DNA from: NORP23 sp050302475
GTDB lineage: Bacteria; Pseudomonadota; Alphaproteobacteria; Rhodobacterales; Rhodobacteraceae
NCBI GenBank assembly: GCA_050302475.1
Contig: JBNLBF010000005.1
Location: 84,397 to 148,396, forward strand
DNA: 64,000 nucleotides
Direction: 5' to 3'
Shown: positions 31,697 through 40,573 of the stretch, piece after piece
Numbering within the stretch: the stretch's first letter is position 1
Layout of the letters: each line of letters starts with the position of its first letter
Position numbers and translations under genes: made by a program
Notes under the pieces: model-generated
Database searches by the model: none
Told to the model about the DNA's origin: nothing
What the model saw: the letters and a program-made list of their open reading frames with translations, nothing else

Positions 31697-32566
31697 CTAC
31701 TCCGCCGCCAGCGCCGGGCGCCCATAGGCTCCGCGCACCATGATTGCCAGACGATCGGCCAGATCCTGCTGAGGACCCGACGCGATATACATATTGATCT
31801 TGAACATCGGCAGAGGGGGCAGGGCCCCGTTATGCGGAATGACCTCCATATGATGGTCCAGCGTGCTTTCCAGCGCCGCATGGATCGCCAGATCGGCGGA
31901 GACGGAGGCCTCAACCGTGCGGATGGAGTCACTTTCCACCCCCATTTCCCAGCGTATGTCGGCCTCGTCCAGCGCCCGCTGGGCAAAGGTCCGAAAGATA
32001 CAATCATGGTTGAAGGCGAGGCGAACCGGGGTCCCTTTCCACGCCGACCCGCCCGGCGCACCGACCCAGATCATCTGGGCATTTTCCAGCATCTCACCAC
32101 CCTGTTCGACATCGAGCTCGGTCGTCAGGATCATGTCGACCTCTCCGCGTGCCATCTGTCGTTTGAGCCGGGACGTGTAGGAAGAAATAAGGTTCACCTT
32201 GATCCGCGGATATTCCTGCGAGAACCGGCGAAGAATATCGGGAATGTGAGGGTAGACGATATCGGCGGGCACACCCAGCGTGACCTCACCTTCGTAAGCC
32301 TGATCGGTCATACGCGACCACACTTCGTCATTCAGTGCGAGGATCCGGCGGCCGTAACCCAGCAGCTGTTCCCCATGTGCGGTCAGCGCCACACCCCGCC
32401 CGGCGCGTTCCAACAGCGGCTGACCGATCATCTCCTCCAACCGTTTAACCTGCATGGACACAGCGGATTGCGTCAGGTGCAACTGTCCGGCGGCGCGGGT
32501 GACACCTCCGGTTTCGGCAACGGTGACAAAAGCGCGAAGGGCGGTCATATCCAGATTTCGGGGCAT
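31697..32566 (-). CDS. LysR-family transcriptional regulator
   Basis: A 289-residue LTTR with the N-terminal helix-turn-helix (LRAFVTVAETGGVTRAAGQL then HLTQSAVSMQVKRLEEMIGQ) and the periplasmic-binding-like sensor domain (EGEVTLGVPADIVYPHIPDI). The start MPRNLDM at 32,566 is preferred; an upstream ATG at 32,599 has no ribosome-binding site. It is divergent from the DUF1127 gene, an arrangement common in Rhodobacterales, and may control it. Confidence 0.9.
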   Translation of the reverse strand: MPRNLDMTALRAFVTVAETGGVTRAAGQLHLTQSAVSMQVKRLEEMIGQPLLERAGRGVALTAHGEQLLGYGRRILALNDEVWSRMTDQAYEGEVTLGVPADIVYPHIPDILRRFSQEYPRIKVNLISSYTSRLKRQMARGEVDMILTTELDVEQGGEMLENAQMIWVGAPGGSAWKGTPVRLAFNHDCIFRTFAQRALDEADIRWEMGVESDSIRTVEASVSADLAIHAALESTLDHHMEVIPHNGALPPLPMFKINMYIASGPQQDLADRLAIMVRGAYGRPALAAE

Positions 32567-32688
32567 ATCATGATCCGTGATGTGTTTCTTAATAAACATT
32601 CATTTTACTTATTAGTTTCCGCATGTCAAATAATCATCATCGAAAATATGAAGACAGAAACTCATCACAGACCCTAATGGAGGGAAAC

Positions 32689-32886
32689 ATGGCACAGACT
32701 GCAAAACTCACGACCCTCGCACCGCGCGGCATGTCAATTTCGGCACTGCTGGAATGGGCGATGGCACGTTTCGACAAGATTAATCAGCGCCGTGCGCTCC
32801 GCCGTCTTGACGACGCCGCGTTGAGCGATATCGGGATCAGCTACCGCGCGGCGATGCGCGAGGCGAACAAACCGTTCTTCCTGTAA
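32689..32886 (+). CDS. DUF1127 small protein
   Basis: A 65-residue protein with a C-terminal DUF1127 domain: ALRRLDDAALSDIGISYRAA, an Arg-rich helix pair. Known members in alphaproteobacteria bind RNA or affect phosphate and RNA metabolism. TGGAGGG lies 5-11 bases before the ATG at 32,689. Divergent from the LysR gene. Confidence 0.88.
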   Translation: MAQTAKLTTLAPRGMSISALLEWAMARFDKINQRRALRRLDDAALSDIGISYRAAMREANKPFFL

Positions 32887-32912
32887 GACCACACCATTTC
32901 TACTGGTGATCT

Positions 32913-32939
32913 GCCCCGGCCAAGGTCGGGGCTTTTTTT
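32913..32939 (+). terminator. Terminator after DUF1127 gene
   Basis: GCCCCG (32,913-32,918) pairs with CGGGGC (32,927-32,932), followed by seven T residues. A classical intrinsic terminator; the lipase gene ends on the opposite strand right after it. Confidence 0.85.
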
Positions 32940-32942
32940 ATG

Positions 32943-33878
32943 TTATGCTTCAGCATTTTCCAAAAACGCATCTGTCAGCGACCAGACGCGTGACTGAACA
33001 GCATCGGTTTCCATCCAGATTTCATGCTTCGCTCCGGCAACTTGTTCCAGACGGGCGTTTGGCAGCGCGGATGCGCGTTTGATAATGGCGGCAGGGTCGA
33101 CGACCTGTTCATCCTCGGCTTCAAGCACCAGCATCGGCACGTCAGGCACCGGCAGTTTCCGCAGGCGGACCAGCTCTTTGGCCGCTTCCGCCGCCCAATG
33201 GAGGGTCGGGCCGCCTAGACCCAGCTCGGGGTGTGCTTCCAAATGTGCTGTCATCATCTCCCAATGTGCCCGATCATTGGTGATCGTGTTTCGCTCGAAG
33301 GCTTCGACCTGCGCATAGAAGGTCGGCTTGGTGCCGGGGAACAGCGATTTATGTTTGCCGAAGGGCCGGGCGGCGAGGGTCACCGGGCCAAAGACCGGGC
33401 GCAACAGGTCCGCATGTTTCAGCCCCCACATGGGGGAGGAAAAGACGGCGGCCTCAACCGACAGACCTTCGCTCATGGCGCGCAGGCCAATCGTTCCCCC
33501 CATCGAATGGGCAAAGATGTATTTGGGCCCGTCCAGCGCGACAATCCCGGGGAGCGTCATCGCGGCCTTCCAGTCCAGCTGGTAATCGGTAAATTTTTCG
33601 ACATGCCCGATATCGGTGCGATGATCGGGCCGGTCAGACAGGCCCTGACCGCGCCAATCGTAACAGATCACGTTGAAACTGCGCGCCTGCAAACGGCGGA
33701 TGATATGGCAGTATTTTTCGATATACTCGGTGCGGCCCGGCATCAGCATAACGGTGCCCCGTGTCTGCCCGCCCCACCAGGCGACGCGGACGGTCACGCC
33801 GTCCCGCGCCATCACATAGGCCGCTCGTCCACCCTCCGGAATATCCCCGAGATCGGTAAGGAGCGGTGCGTCAGCCAT
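32943..33878 (-). CDS. Alpha/beta hydrolase, lysophospholipase/monoacylglycerol-lipase-like
   Basis: A 311-residue serine hydrolase of the PldB/monoacylglycerol lipase type: VICYDWRGQGLSDRP, the nucleophile elbow FAHSMGGTIGLRAM, and the late acid and histidine regions VLEAEDEQVVDP and GAKHEIWME. It probably hydrolyses lipid esters in the cytoplasm. Its start overlaps the stop of the SCP2-like gene by one base, suggesting a lipid-related pair. Confidence 0.85.
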   Translation of the reverse strand: MADAPLLTDLGDIPEGGRAAYVMARDGVTVRVAWWGGQTRGTVMLMPGRTEYIEKYCHIIRRLQARSFNVICYDWRGQGLSDRPDHRTDIGHVEKFTDYQLDWKAAMTLPGIVALDGPKYIFAHSMGGTIGLRAMSEGLSVEAAVFSSPMWGLKHADLLRPVFGPVTLAARPFGKHKSLFPGTKPTFYAQVEAFERNTITNDRAHWEMMTAHLEAHPELGLGGPTLHWAAEAAKELVRLRKLPVPDVPMLVLEAEDEQVVDPAAIIKRASALPNARLEQVAGAKHEIWMETDAVQSRVWSLTDAFLENAEA

Positions 33879-34168
33879 CAGCCGAGGATCGAGCCCAGTT
33901 TCATCGCCGTGCCCATGTCGCCGTCAAGTTTCAGCTTGCCGGTCATAAACGCCATGGTCGGATTGACTGACCCGTCGAGGATTTCCTGAAACGTGTCGGC
34001 GCTGGCACTGATGGTGCAATCGGCCTCGTCATCGCTGACGGATGCGCCGCTTTCGTTGACGAGGATGCAGCCCTCTCCCTCGATATCAAATTTGACGGAG
34101 CCGTCAAAACCGCCCCCGCCCATACGTTCGTTGATCATTTCAACAGCTTTGGTGAGTGTATCGCTCAA
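33878..34168 (-). CDS. SCP2 sterol-carrier-like protein (TTG start)
   Basis: A 96-residue single SCP2 domain, a hydrophobic-cavity protein that binds lipids or acyl-CoA. Typical parts are VKFDIEGEGCILVNESGASV and the end NPTMAFMTGKLKLDGDMGTA. The start is TTG at 34,168, with AGGAG seven bases upstream; a longer open frame up to 34,513 runs into a non-coding-like stretch and is rejected. Coupled to the lipase gene. Confidence 0.85.
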   Translation of the reverse strand: MSDTLTKAVEMINERMGGGGFDGSVKFDIEGEGCILVNESGASVSDDEADCTISASADTFQEILDGSVNPTMAFMTGKLKLDGDMGTAMKLGSILG

Positions 34169-34254
34169 CAGTCTTCTCCTGATTGTGGTTGCCCAGAAGG
34201 TAAACCTACGATTGGTAAAAATAAAGTGGAGACAACTCTTCCGTCGCGGAAAGC

Positions 34255-34320
34255 CTAGAAACGGTAACCCGCGTTCAGGCTGTAGAAGTTTCCGGCGTCT
34301 GAATGGGCCATATTCATTAG
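34255..34320 (-). pseudogene. Possible remnant of an outer-membrane protein C-terminus
   Basis: On the minus strand one frame reads MNMAHSDAGNFYSLNAGYRF followed by a stop. The alternating pattern and terminal Phe are typical of the last strand of an outer-membrane beta-barrel. No intact gene precedes it: the upstream part continues only in another frame (TPDINYNAILAANE). It may be a decayed barrel gene with a frameshift. The remaining 34,169-34,651 sequence holds no intact gene. Confidence 0.35.
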
Positions 34321-34651
34321 CTGCCAAGATCGCATTATAATTGATGTCCGGCGTCTGAAGCGTTGCGCTGATTGGCGGGAATGTCGTTTGGTAGAAAAAC
34401 GCCGACTGACCATTCACATCTTTCGCCAGATAAGGTCTGCTGGTTGGTTCCATTGACGGGAACAGATATTCCAGTGCGGTCGCCTGACTGCTGACCAGCA
34501 GCAATCGGATCAAAAAATTTTCTTCGTAAATGCCTCAATCTTTTCGCCAATTCTGGCACAATTCACCCTCATGTGACTCCCCGACCCTTAACAGGCGCGG
34601 GTTTTTACGGCAGACTGTGACTCGGAAACCACAACTGTCGCGTGAATTTTG

Positions 34652-35188
34652 ATGAAAACCGCCCTGAGCGCCCTCGTTAGCCTGCTTTTCCTGTCGCTGC
34701 CCGTCTTCGCGCAGGACGCGGAAAAGCTGGATCAGCTGTTCGCGGAGCTGCAGGAGGCGGAGTCCTGGCAGACTGCGGAAAGTCAACTCTACACGGCGTT
34801 TTCACAATCCGGATCGGCGGCGATGGACCTGCTCTTGGAACGGGGTCGAGATGCGATGGAGGTCGGTGATTTCCCTAAAGCCGTCGAACATTTGTCCGCC
34901 CTGATTGATCACGCGCCTGATTTTGCCGAAGGCTATAATGCCCGCGCCACGGCGTTTTACCTGATGGGCGAATATGGTCTGTCGATTGCCGATATCCGCG
35001 AAACCCTGATCCGTAACCCCCGCCACTTTGGTGCCCTGACAGGGCTTGGGTTCATCTACGAAGAGCTTGGGGAATATGAGGGGGCCTACGCCGCTTACAA
35101 TGCCGCATTGGCCATTCACCCGTTTAATCCCAACGTTATCAACGCAATAGAACGGTTGGGTCCGTCTGTTGGTGGGGTTGAGCTGTAG
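34652..35188 (+). CDS. Exported tetratricopeptide-repeat protein
   Basis: A 178-residue protein with a Sec signal peptide (MKTALSALVSLLFLSLPVFA, cleavage after FA) and about three TPR units in residues 55-165 (GDFPKAVEHLSALIDHAPDF, GYNARATAFYLMGEYGLSIA). TPRs mediate protein contacts, here in the periplasm. The ATG at 34,652 is used rather than the TTG before it. Similar periplasmic TPR proteins are common in Rhodobacterales. Confidence 0.82.
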   Translation: MKTALSALVSLLFLSLPVFAQDAEKLDQLFAELQEAESWQTAESQLYTAFSQSGSAAMDLLLERGRDAMEVGDFPKAVEHLSALIDHAPDFAEGYNARATAFYLMGEYGLSIADIRETLIRNPRHFGALTGLGFIYEELGEYEGAYAAYNAALAIHPFNPNVINAIERLGPSVGGVEL

Positions 35189-35311
35189 TTTCGGGCATCA
35201 TCTGATCAATGCCAACCAGTCGCCAGCTGTCGGGCTGTTTGTATTTTGCGGAATATCTGTCACCTGAAAAACACAACCGTGTGAATTATCGCCGAGTGGG
35301 CAGCGTGTTCA

Positions 35312-35339
35312 TTGTATTCGCATGGGAAATACATATTAT
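35312..35339 (+). promoter_or_regulatory. Promoter of the outer-membrane protein gene
   Basis: TTGTAT (35,312-35,317) and TATTAT (35,334-35,339) are 16 bp apart. TGTATT and AATACA form an inverted repeat across the spacer, a possible operator. Confidence 0.5.
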
Positions 35340-35362
35340 CGGCTTAACTGTCGGAGAATATG

Positions 35363-35980
35363 ATGAAAACCGCACTTACCGTTCTGTTCGGATTGATCGC
35401 AGTCCCCGCACTTGCGGACGGGCCTGTATATGTCAGCGATCCGGAGCCGCAAATGGTAACCACCCCTTACGTCGCTGCCGGTGTCGATTGGAGTGGTGTA
35501 TATGCCGGTGTGGATGTGGGCTACGGAAATATCACAGTAGAAAACACGATGAGCCCTCCTGGCGAAGGAAACGGGCCGATGTATGGCGTTCTTGCGGGAT
35601 ATAATTACGATCTTGGGAATTATGTCGTGGGTGCCGAGTTGGGCTATTCGCTGACCGGGATCGAAGCACGTGATATCGCTGTTATTTTCGACACGGATTA
35701 TGTGTTCGATCTGAAAGCACGGCTCGGGTACGAAGTAGGATCGACACTTATTTACGGTGTCGGCGGCTATAGCGAGGTGCGGGTTTCCAATCCATTTGGC
35801 CCGGAGACCGCAGACTTTTCCGGGTATGTCCTTGGGGTAGGGGCTGATTATCAGCTCACAGATTCGATGGCGATCGGCGGTGAATACCTGTACCGTACTC
35901 TGACGCTTGACGGCTTCTCACCGGATCCTGTTGACATGACTGTGCAATCCCTTCGGGCAAGGGTAACCTTCTCCTTCTGA
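35363..35980 (+). CDS. Outer-membrane beta-barrel protein (Omp25/Omp31-like)
   Basis: A 205-residue protein with a signal peptide (MKTALTVLFGLIAVPALA) and an eight-stranded-barrel pattern: WSGVYAGVDVGYGNITVENT, repeated aromatic/glycine strands and the terminal Phe of RARVTFSF needed for barrel insertion. It matches the small OMP_b-brl group of alphaproteobacteria. The second of two adjacent ATGs (35,363) is better spaced from GGAG. Confidence 0.85.
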   Translation: MKTALTVLFGLIAVPALADGPVYVSDPEPQMVTTPYVAAGVDWSGVYAGVDVGYGNITVENTMSPPGEGNGPMYGVLAGYNYDLGNYVVGAELGYSLTGIEARDIAVIFDTDYVFDLKARLGYEVGSTLIYGVGGYSEVRVSNPFGPETADFSGYVLGVGADYQLTDSMAIGGEYLYRTLTLDGFSPDPVDMTVQSLRARVTFSF

Positions 35981-36050
35981 TTATCTGTTCATATCGGGCT
36001 TGAGGTCCGGACACCCTGACCATAGATGGGGTCAAAGGGCTTTTTAACGT

Positions 36051-38807
36051 ATGCAATCCTCCGTCACAGCTATCCTTGGGCCAACCAATACCGGCAAGAC
36101 GCATTATGCGATTGAGCGGATGCTGGGGCATCGCACGGGTATCATCGGGTTGCCGCTGCGGCTGCTGGCGCGGGAGGTGTATGACCGGATCGTGAGCCTA
36201 CGCGGCCCCTCGGTCGTGGCGCTGGTCACGGGCGAAGAACGGATCGTCCCACCGCGGGCGCAATATTGGGTTTGCACGGTCGAGGCGATGCCAACCGGGC
36301 TGGGGGCCGAATTTCTGGCGGTGGACGAGATCCAGCTTTGTGCGGACCCTGAACGCGGCTACATCTTCACCGACCGTTTGCTACATGCGCGAGGCCTGTC
36401 CGAAACGCTGTTTCTGGGCGCGGACACGATGCGAGGGCGGATTGCCTCGCTGGTGCCGGAAGTGCAGTTCATGCGCCGCGATCGCCTGTCACAGCTGACC
36501 TATACGGGCACCAAGAAGATCAGCCGGATGCCGCCCCGCTCCGCCATCGTATCGTTCAGCGTCGATAGCGTTTACGCCATTGCGGAGCTGCTGCGCCGCC
36601 AGAAAGGGGGCGCGGCGGTCGTGATGGGGGCGCTGAGCCCGCGGACGCGGAATGCGCAGGTGGAGCTCTATCAGAACGGTGATGTCGACTATCTGGTGGC
36701 GACAGACGCCATTGGCATGGGGCTGAACCTCGACATCAACCATGTGGCACTGGCGGGGACGTCGAAATTCGACGGCAAGCGGCACCGTGACCTGATGCCG
36801 AACGAATTGGCGCAGATCGCGGGGCGGGCCGGGCGGTTCACCACCGACGGGACGTTTGGCGTGACAGGCGAGGCGCATCCGCTGGATGACGATTGGGTTG
36901 ATGCCATCGAAAACCACAAATTCGCGTCGATCAAAAAACTTCAATGGCGCAATGCTGATCTGGAATTCGGGACAGGGGATACGCTGATTGCTTCGTTGGA
37001 AGTGGCGGCCAACCATCCCGAGCTGGTCCGGGCACGCGAAGCGGACGATTTGGCGACACTGCGCACATTGTGGGCGATGCCGGAAATACGCGACAAGGTA
37101 CGCGGTGGCCCGGATGTACGCCTGCTGTGGGATGTCTGCCAGATCCCCGATTTCCGCAAGGTATCGATGGCGGAACATGCGAACCTGTGCCTGCGTTTGT
37201 TTGATTATCTGCACGAGGACAGCGACATCCCCGAGGATTACCTGTCCCGTCAGATCGCCCGTATCGACAAGACGGACGGAGAGATCGACACCCTGTCCAA
37301 ACGACTCGCTTTTATTCGCACATGGACATATGTTGCGCAGCGTAAGGGCTGGGTGGATGATGCAGACACTTGGCGTGACGAAACCCGTGCGGTAGAAGAC
37401 CGCCTGTCAGATGCGCTCCACACGGCGCTGACGCAAAGATTTGTCGACCGGCGCACCAGCGTTCTGATGCGGCGGTTGAAACAGAAGGAGGCCCTTGTGG
37501 CAGACGTAAATGAAAGCGGCGAAGTAACAGTCGAGGGCCATGTCATTGGCAAACTGGCGGGGTTCCGCTTCCAGGTGGACAAGGCGGGCTCGCCTGACGA
37601 GGCAAAGACGCTGCGCGCAACCGCCGTGGCGGCGCTGACGCCGGTTTACAATCTGCGCTCGGACAAATTCTACAATGCCCCGGATACGGAGATGGACATC
37701 ACCGAACAGGGCGGTCTGATGTGGGGCGAATATGCGGTTGGCAAGCTGGTGAAGGGCGCGGATGCGCTGTCCCCGCAAATCGAAGCTTTCGTTGACGAAG
37801 AAGCCGGGCCCGAGGTCGAGGAAAAAATCCGCCGCCGCCTGTCGCATTTTGTCGAACGCCGGATCGCGGCGCATTTTGAACCGCTGCTGGCGTTGAAAAA
37901 CGACGAGACGGTGACAGGTCTGGCCAAAGGGGTTGCTTTCCAGATTGTCGAAGCGATGGGCGTGATCCCGCGCCAGAAGATCGCGGACGACGTGAAACAG
38001 CTGGATCAGGACGCGCGCGGCACGTTGCGCAAACATGGCGTACGCTTTGGGCAGTTCACCATTTTCCAGCACCTGATGCTTAAGCCTGCGCCGACTCGGT
38101 TGCGGCTGGTCCTGTGGTCGCTGTTCGAAGATTTGCAGGAATTCCCCGAAGCGCCGCCGCCCGGTCTGGTGACCGTACCGGCCGTTGAAGGCGCACCCGA
38201 GGGGTATTATGCCCATGCCGGGTATCGCCTGTCGGGCGAACGCGCAATCCGCATTGATATGCTGGAACGGCTGGCGGATATGTTACGCTCACAAGATACG
38301 CGGAACGGGTTCGAAGCGAACCCCGACATGCTGTCGATCACCGGCCTGACACTGGATCAGTTCGCCAACCTGATGGAAGGGTTGGGCTATAAAGCCGAGC
38401 GCGGCGAGCGGCCAAAGGTCAAGGCGGAAGCTCCTGCCGTCGAAGTCGAGAAAACCGAAGAGGCAACCTCGCCAGAAAAAATGTCGTCTGAACCGGAACC
38501 CGAAGCGGTTGTCGAAGCGGACCCAAAACCCGATGCTACGGAGGCTGACGCGGCGGCGGAGACGACAGATACCCCTGCCGAAGACGCCCAGACAGAGGAA
38601 GAGATCGAGGTCTTCTACACCTTCGCCTGGGCCCCACGCCGACGCCCTGCCGATCAGGGCAATCGCAAGCCACGCGGTAAGCCGAAAGGCAAACCCCAAG
38701 GCAAGCCGCAGGGGCGGCAGCAATTCTCGGCCAAACCGCCGAAGAAGGAAAAAGCGATCGACCCCGACAATCCGTTCGCGGCCCTCGCTGCGCTTAAGGA
38801 TAAATGA
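36051..38807 (+). CDS. Suv3-like superfamily 2 RNA helicase
   Basis: A 918-residue ATP-dependent helicase related to mitochondrial SUPV3L1/Suv3, expected to act in RNA decay. Walker A is GPTNTGKTH (residues 10-18), the DExH-type box is DEIQ (92-95), motifs of the second RecA domain are VATDAIGMGLNLDINHVAL and QIAGRAGRF. A long middle part follows, then an acidic Glu/Ala/Pro linker and a very basic Lys/Pro/Gly tail (RGKPKGKPQGKPQGRQQ). The S4 gene overlaps its stop by four bases. Confidence 0.93.
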   Translation: MQSSVTAILGPTNTGKTHYAIERMLGHRTGIIGLPLRLLAREVYDRIVSLRGPSVVALVTGEERIVPPRAQYWVCTVEAMPTGLGAEFLAVDEIQLCADPERGYIFTDRLLHARGLSETLFLGADTMRGRIASLVPEVQFMRRDRLSQLTYTGTKKISRMPPRSAIVSFSVDSVYAIAELLRRQKGGAAVVMGALSPRTRNAQVELYQNGDVDYLVATDAIGMGLNLDINHVALAGTSKFDGKRHRDLMPNELAQIAGRAGRFTTDGTFGVTGEAHPLDDDWVDAIENHKFASIKKLQWRNADLEFGTGDTLIASLEVAANHPELVRAREADDLATLRTLWAMPEIRDKVRGGPDVRLLWDVCQIPDFRKVSMAEHANLCLRLFDYLHEDSDIPEDYLSRQIARIDKTDGEIDTLSKRLAFIRTWTYVAQRKGWVDDADTWRDETRAVEDRLSDALHTALTQRFVDRRTSVLMRRLKQKEALVADVNESGEVTVEGHVIGKLAGFRFQVDKAGSPDEAKTLRATAVAALTPVYNLRSDKFYNAPDTEMDITEQGGLMWGEYAVGKLVKGADALSPQIEAFVDEEAGPEVEEKIRRRLSHFVERRIAAHFEPLLALKNDETVTGLAKGVAFQIVEAMGVIPRQKIADDVKQLDQDARGTLRKHGVRFGQFTIFQHLMLKPAPTRLRLVLWSLFEDLQEFPEAPPPGLVTVPAVEGAPEGYYAHAGYRLSGERAIRIDMLERLADMLRSQDTRNGFEANPDMLSITGLTLDQFANLMEGLGYKAERGERPKVKAEAPAVEVEKTEEATSPEKMSSEPEPEAVVEADPKPDATEADAAAETTDTPAEDAQTEEEIEVFYTFAWAPRRRPADQGNRKPRGKPKGKPQGKPQGRQQFSAKPPKKEKAIDPDNPFAALAALKDK

Positions 38808-39172
38808 GCGACACAATCCGGCTCGACAAATGGCTGTGGCAGGCGCGGTTTTTCAAAACCCGCACGCTCGCCAGCAAGATCGTCAACGCCGGACATGTGC
38901 GGGTGAACGAGGTTAAGGTCGCCAAAGCGTCCTACAGCGTGAAGGTTGGCGATGGGTTGGTGTTTCCGCAGGCTGAAAGGATCAGGATTGTGCGGATCGA
39001 AGCGCTGGGCGAACGCCGTGGCCCGGCGAGCGAGGCGCAAACGCTTTACGAGGACCTGACACCGGAACAGGAGCGTCCGACACCGGTGGAAGAAGAACGC
39101 GTTGGCGGTTGCCCCACCAAAAAGGACCGGCGGCAGATGGATGCGCTGCGAAGGTCAACTGACCCCTCTTAG
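38804..39172 (+). CDS. S4-domain RNA-binding protein, Hsp15/HslR-like
   Basis: A 122-residue protein with an N-terminal S4 domain (IRLDKWLWQARFFKTRTLAS, VNAGHVRVNE). Hsp15 recognises stalled 50S subunits carrying peptidyl-tRNA. The last 50 residues are charged. It is translationally coupled to the helicase, pointing to a shared RNA role. Its 3' end overlaps the convergent thioredoxin-like gene by four bases. Confidence 0.88.
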   Translation: MSDTIRLDKWLWQARFFKTRTLASKIVNAGHVRVNEVKVAKASYSVKVGDGLVFPQAERIRIVRIEALGERRGPASEAQTLYEDLTPEQERPTPVEEERVGGCPTKKDRRQMDALRRSTDPS

Positions 39173-39819
39173 TTTGATGCCTCGCGGAGGAATTGCAGTT
39201 CCTCAAGCATAATGGCGCGGTCGTAGCCTCGGTATAGGAAAAACAAAAAGTCGTTGCTGATCTCGAAATCGGAACTCGGCAATTCGTGCGTATACTTGCC
39301 GCTTTGATCAATCGCGTAAATGAACGGCAAGTAAAACGCATAGGCGTCGGCAGCGCCGGTTTCTTCCAGAACGTTGTAACCGTCGTCGGAATATTGGGAT
39401 TCGATGTTCAGAATAATGAAGTTGTTTTTAACGTAGTCAGCCAATTCTTTGGCCAGCGCAATCGTCTCCTCAGAAACCTTTTCACGCATTTCCAGCGGTT
39501 CATCACCTTCTAGGGAATAGGCAAACTCGCCATACTCCCCTTTCACATGTGATTTGAAAACGTGACACCAGATACACCATTCGGCACCGTAAACGATAAG
39601 TATGGTCTTTTCCGTTTGTTCCGCCTCGGTCATAGCGGCTGCGAGCAGGTCCATTTGGACCCCGCATTCGTCATAGGCTTTGGCTCGGCCGCCAAAACAA
39701 TCCTCCGATATTTCGCGCGGATAAATGGATAGGGTTTCGTCTGCAATCGAGGGCACAGGTGCCAGCACAACTATCGAAACAAAGGCTAATATGAGCGAGC
39801 GTATCGAAAAAGGAACCAT
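39169..39819 (-). CDS. Exported thioredoxin-fold protein
   Basis: A 216-residue protein with a signal peptide (SLILAFVSIVVLAPVPSIAD) and a thioredoxin fold with the redox pair Cys-Ile-Trp-Cys in YGAEWCIWCHVF. A 90-residue second half has a possible cis-Pro region (AFYLPFIYAID). Probably a periplasmic thiol reductase or oxidase; its target is unknown. Base composition is more AT-rich than the helicase gene beside it. Confidence 0.75.
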   Translation of the reverse strand: MVPFSIRSLILAFVSIVVLAPVPSIADETLSIYPREISEDCFGGRAKAYDECGVQMDLLAAAMTEAEQTEKTILIVYGAEWCIWCHVFKSHVKGEYGEFAYSLEGDEPLEMREKVSEETIALAKELADYVKNNFIILNIESQYSDDGYNVLEETGAADAYAFYLPFIYAIDQSGKYTHELPSSDFEISNDFLFFLYRGYDRAIMLEELQFLREASN

Positions 39820-39948
39820 GTCTTAATTTTCTGAGTTAATGACCATTTGGTTTTCGCCAAACTAATCGCGAACCGGATCACGTTCCAGCATTAACTGATT
39901 GCAGAAAATTGCGAACGTTGACGCACGGATGCGGAAACGAGATCGGAC

Positions 39949-39977
39949 TTGAACCTTCACTTAACCCCGCATAATAA
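39949..39977 (+). promoter_or_regulatory. Candidate promoter of fdxA
   Basis: TTGAAC (39,949-39,954) and TAATAA (39,972-39,977) are separated by 17 bp, 54 bp before the start codon. Confidence 0.45.
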
Positions 39978-40031
39978 GCGGGTCGAGATAGTCGCGTCCG
40001 CGCGCCGAAATGTAAATTTCCGAGGTTCCCG

Positions 40032-40370
40032 ATGACCTATATCGTCAATGATGCCTGCATCGCCTGCAAATACACCGACTGTGTCGAAGTTTGCCCCGTG
40101 GATTGTTTCTACGAAGGCGAGAACATGCTGGTGATCCATCCCGATGAATGTATCGATTGCGGTGTCTGCGAACCCGAATGCCCGGCGGATGCGATCCGTC
40201 CGGATACCGAACCGGATGCGGAAAAATGGGTTGAATTCAACCGCAAATATTCCGAGCTGTGGCCGGTGATCATCTCGCAAAAAGATCCGCTGCCGGATGC
40301 CGAAAAACATGACGGCGAAGAAGGCAAGCTGGAGAAATATTTCAGCGAAAAACCCGGCGAGGGCGGCTGA
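40032..40370 (+). CDS. fdxA: 7Fe ferredoxin (FdxA)
   Basis: A 112-residue seven-iron ferredoxin with one [3Fe-4S] and one [4Fe-4S] cluster. The N-terminal cysteines (C9, C17, C21 of DACIACKYTDCVEVCP) and the second motif CIDCGVCEPECP supply the ligands, and the C-terminal extension (AEKWVEFNRKYSELWPVI) is typical. It passes electrons to unidentified partners. It lies before carD, an order frequent in alphaproteobacteria. Confidence 0.95.
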   Translation: MTYIVNDACIACKYTDCVEVCPVDCFYEGENMLVIHPDECIDCGVCEPECPADAIRPDTEPDAEKWVEFNRKYSELWPVIISQKDPLPDAEKHDGEEGKLEKYFSEKPGEGG

Positions 40371-40419
40371 GCGGAAATCGCGCCAGAGTCGTGAAAATAT
40401 TGCCAAAAAGTTACCTCCC

Positions 40420-40448
40420 TTGGAAATGGGCATTTTTTGTGCTATATT
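40420..40448 (+). promoter_or_regulatory. Promoter of carD
   Basis: TTGGAA (40,420-40,425) and TATATT (40,443-40,448) with a 17-bp spacer. The predicted leader is about 115 nt. Confidence 0.65.
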
Positions 40449-40503
40449 AAGGGTATATATCCGACGGCTTATCCGGATTTCGGGAGGGAAAGCCGTACTA
40501 ATC

Positions 40504-40550
40504 GACAGGGACACGCAGGTTGCCGCCCGGCAATCAGTGGGTCCTTTGTC
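40504..40550 (+). other. Structured carD leader
   Basis: GACAGGGAC and GTCCTTTGTC pair with one bulge, enclosing an inner TTGCC-GCCC-GGCAA hairpin. It ends 24 bases before the start codon, before the AAAGGAAG ribosome-binding site. Confidence 0.4.
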
Positions 40551-40573
40551 TCGCTAAAAGGAAGTGAGTATAG

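Noticed and set aside
40032..40370. FdxA as redox partner of the P450 at 30,255
   Set aside because: The genes are almost 9 kb apart in different units, and the fdxA-carD order is common without any P450.
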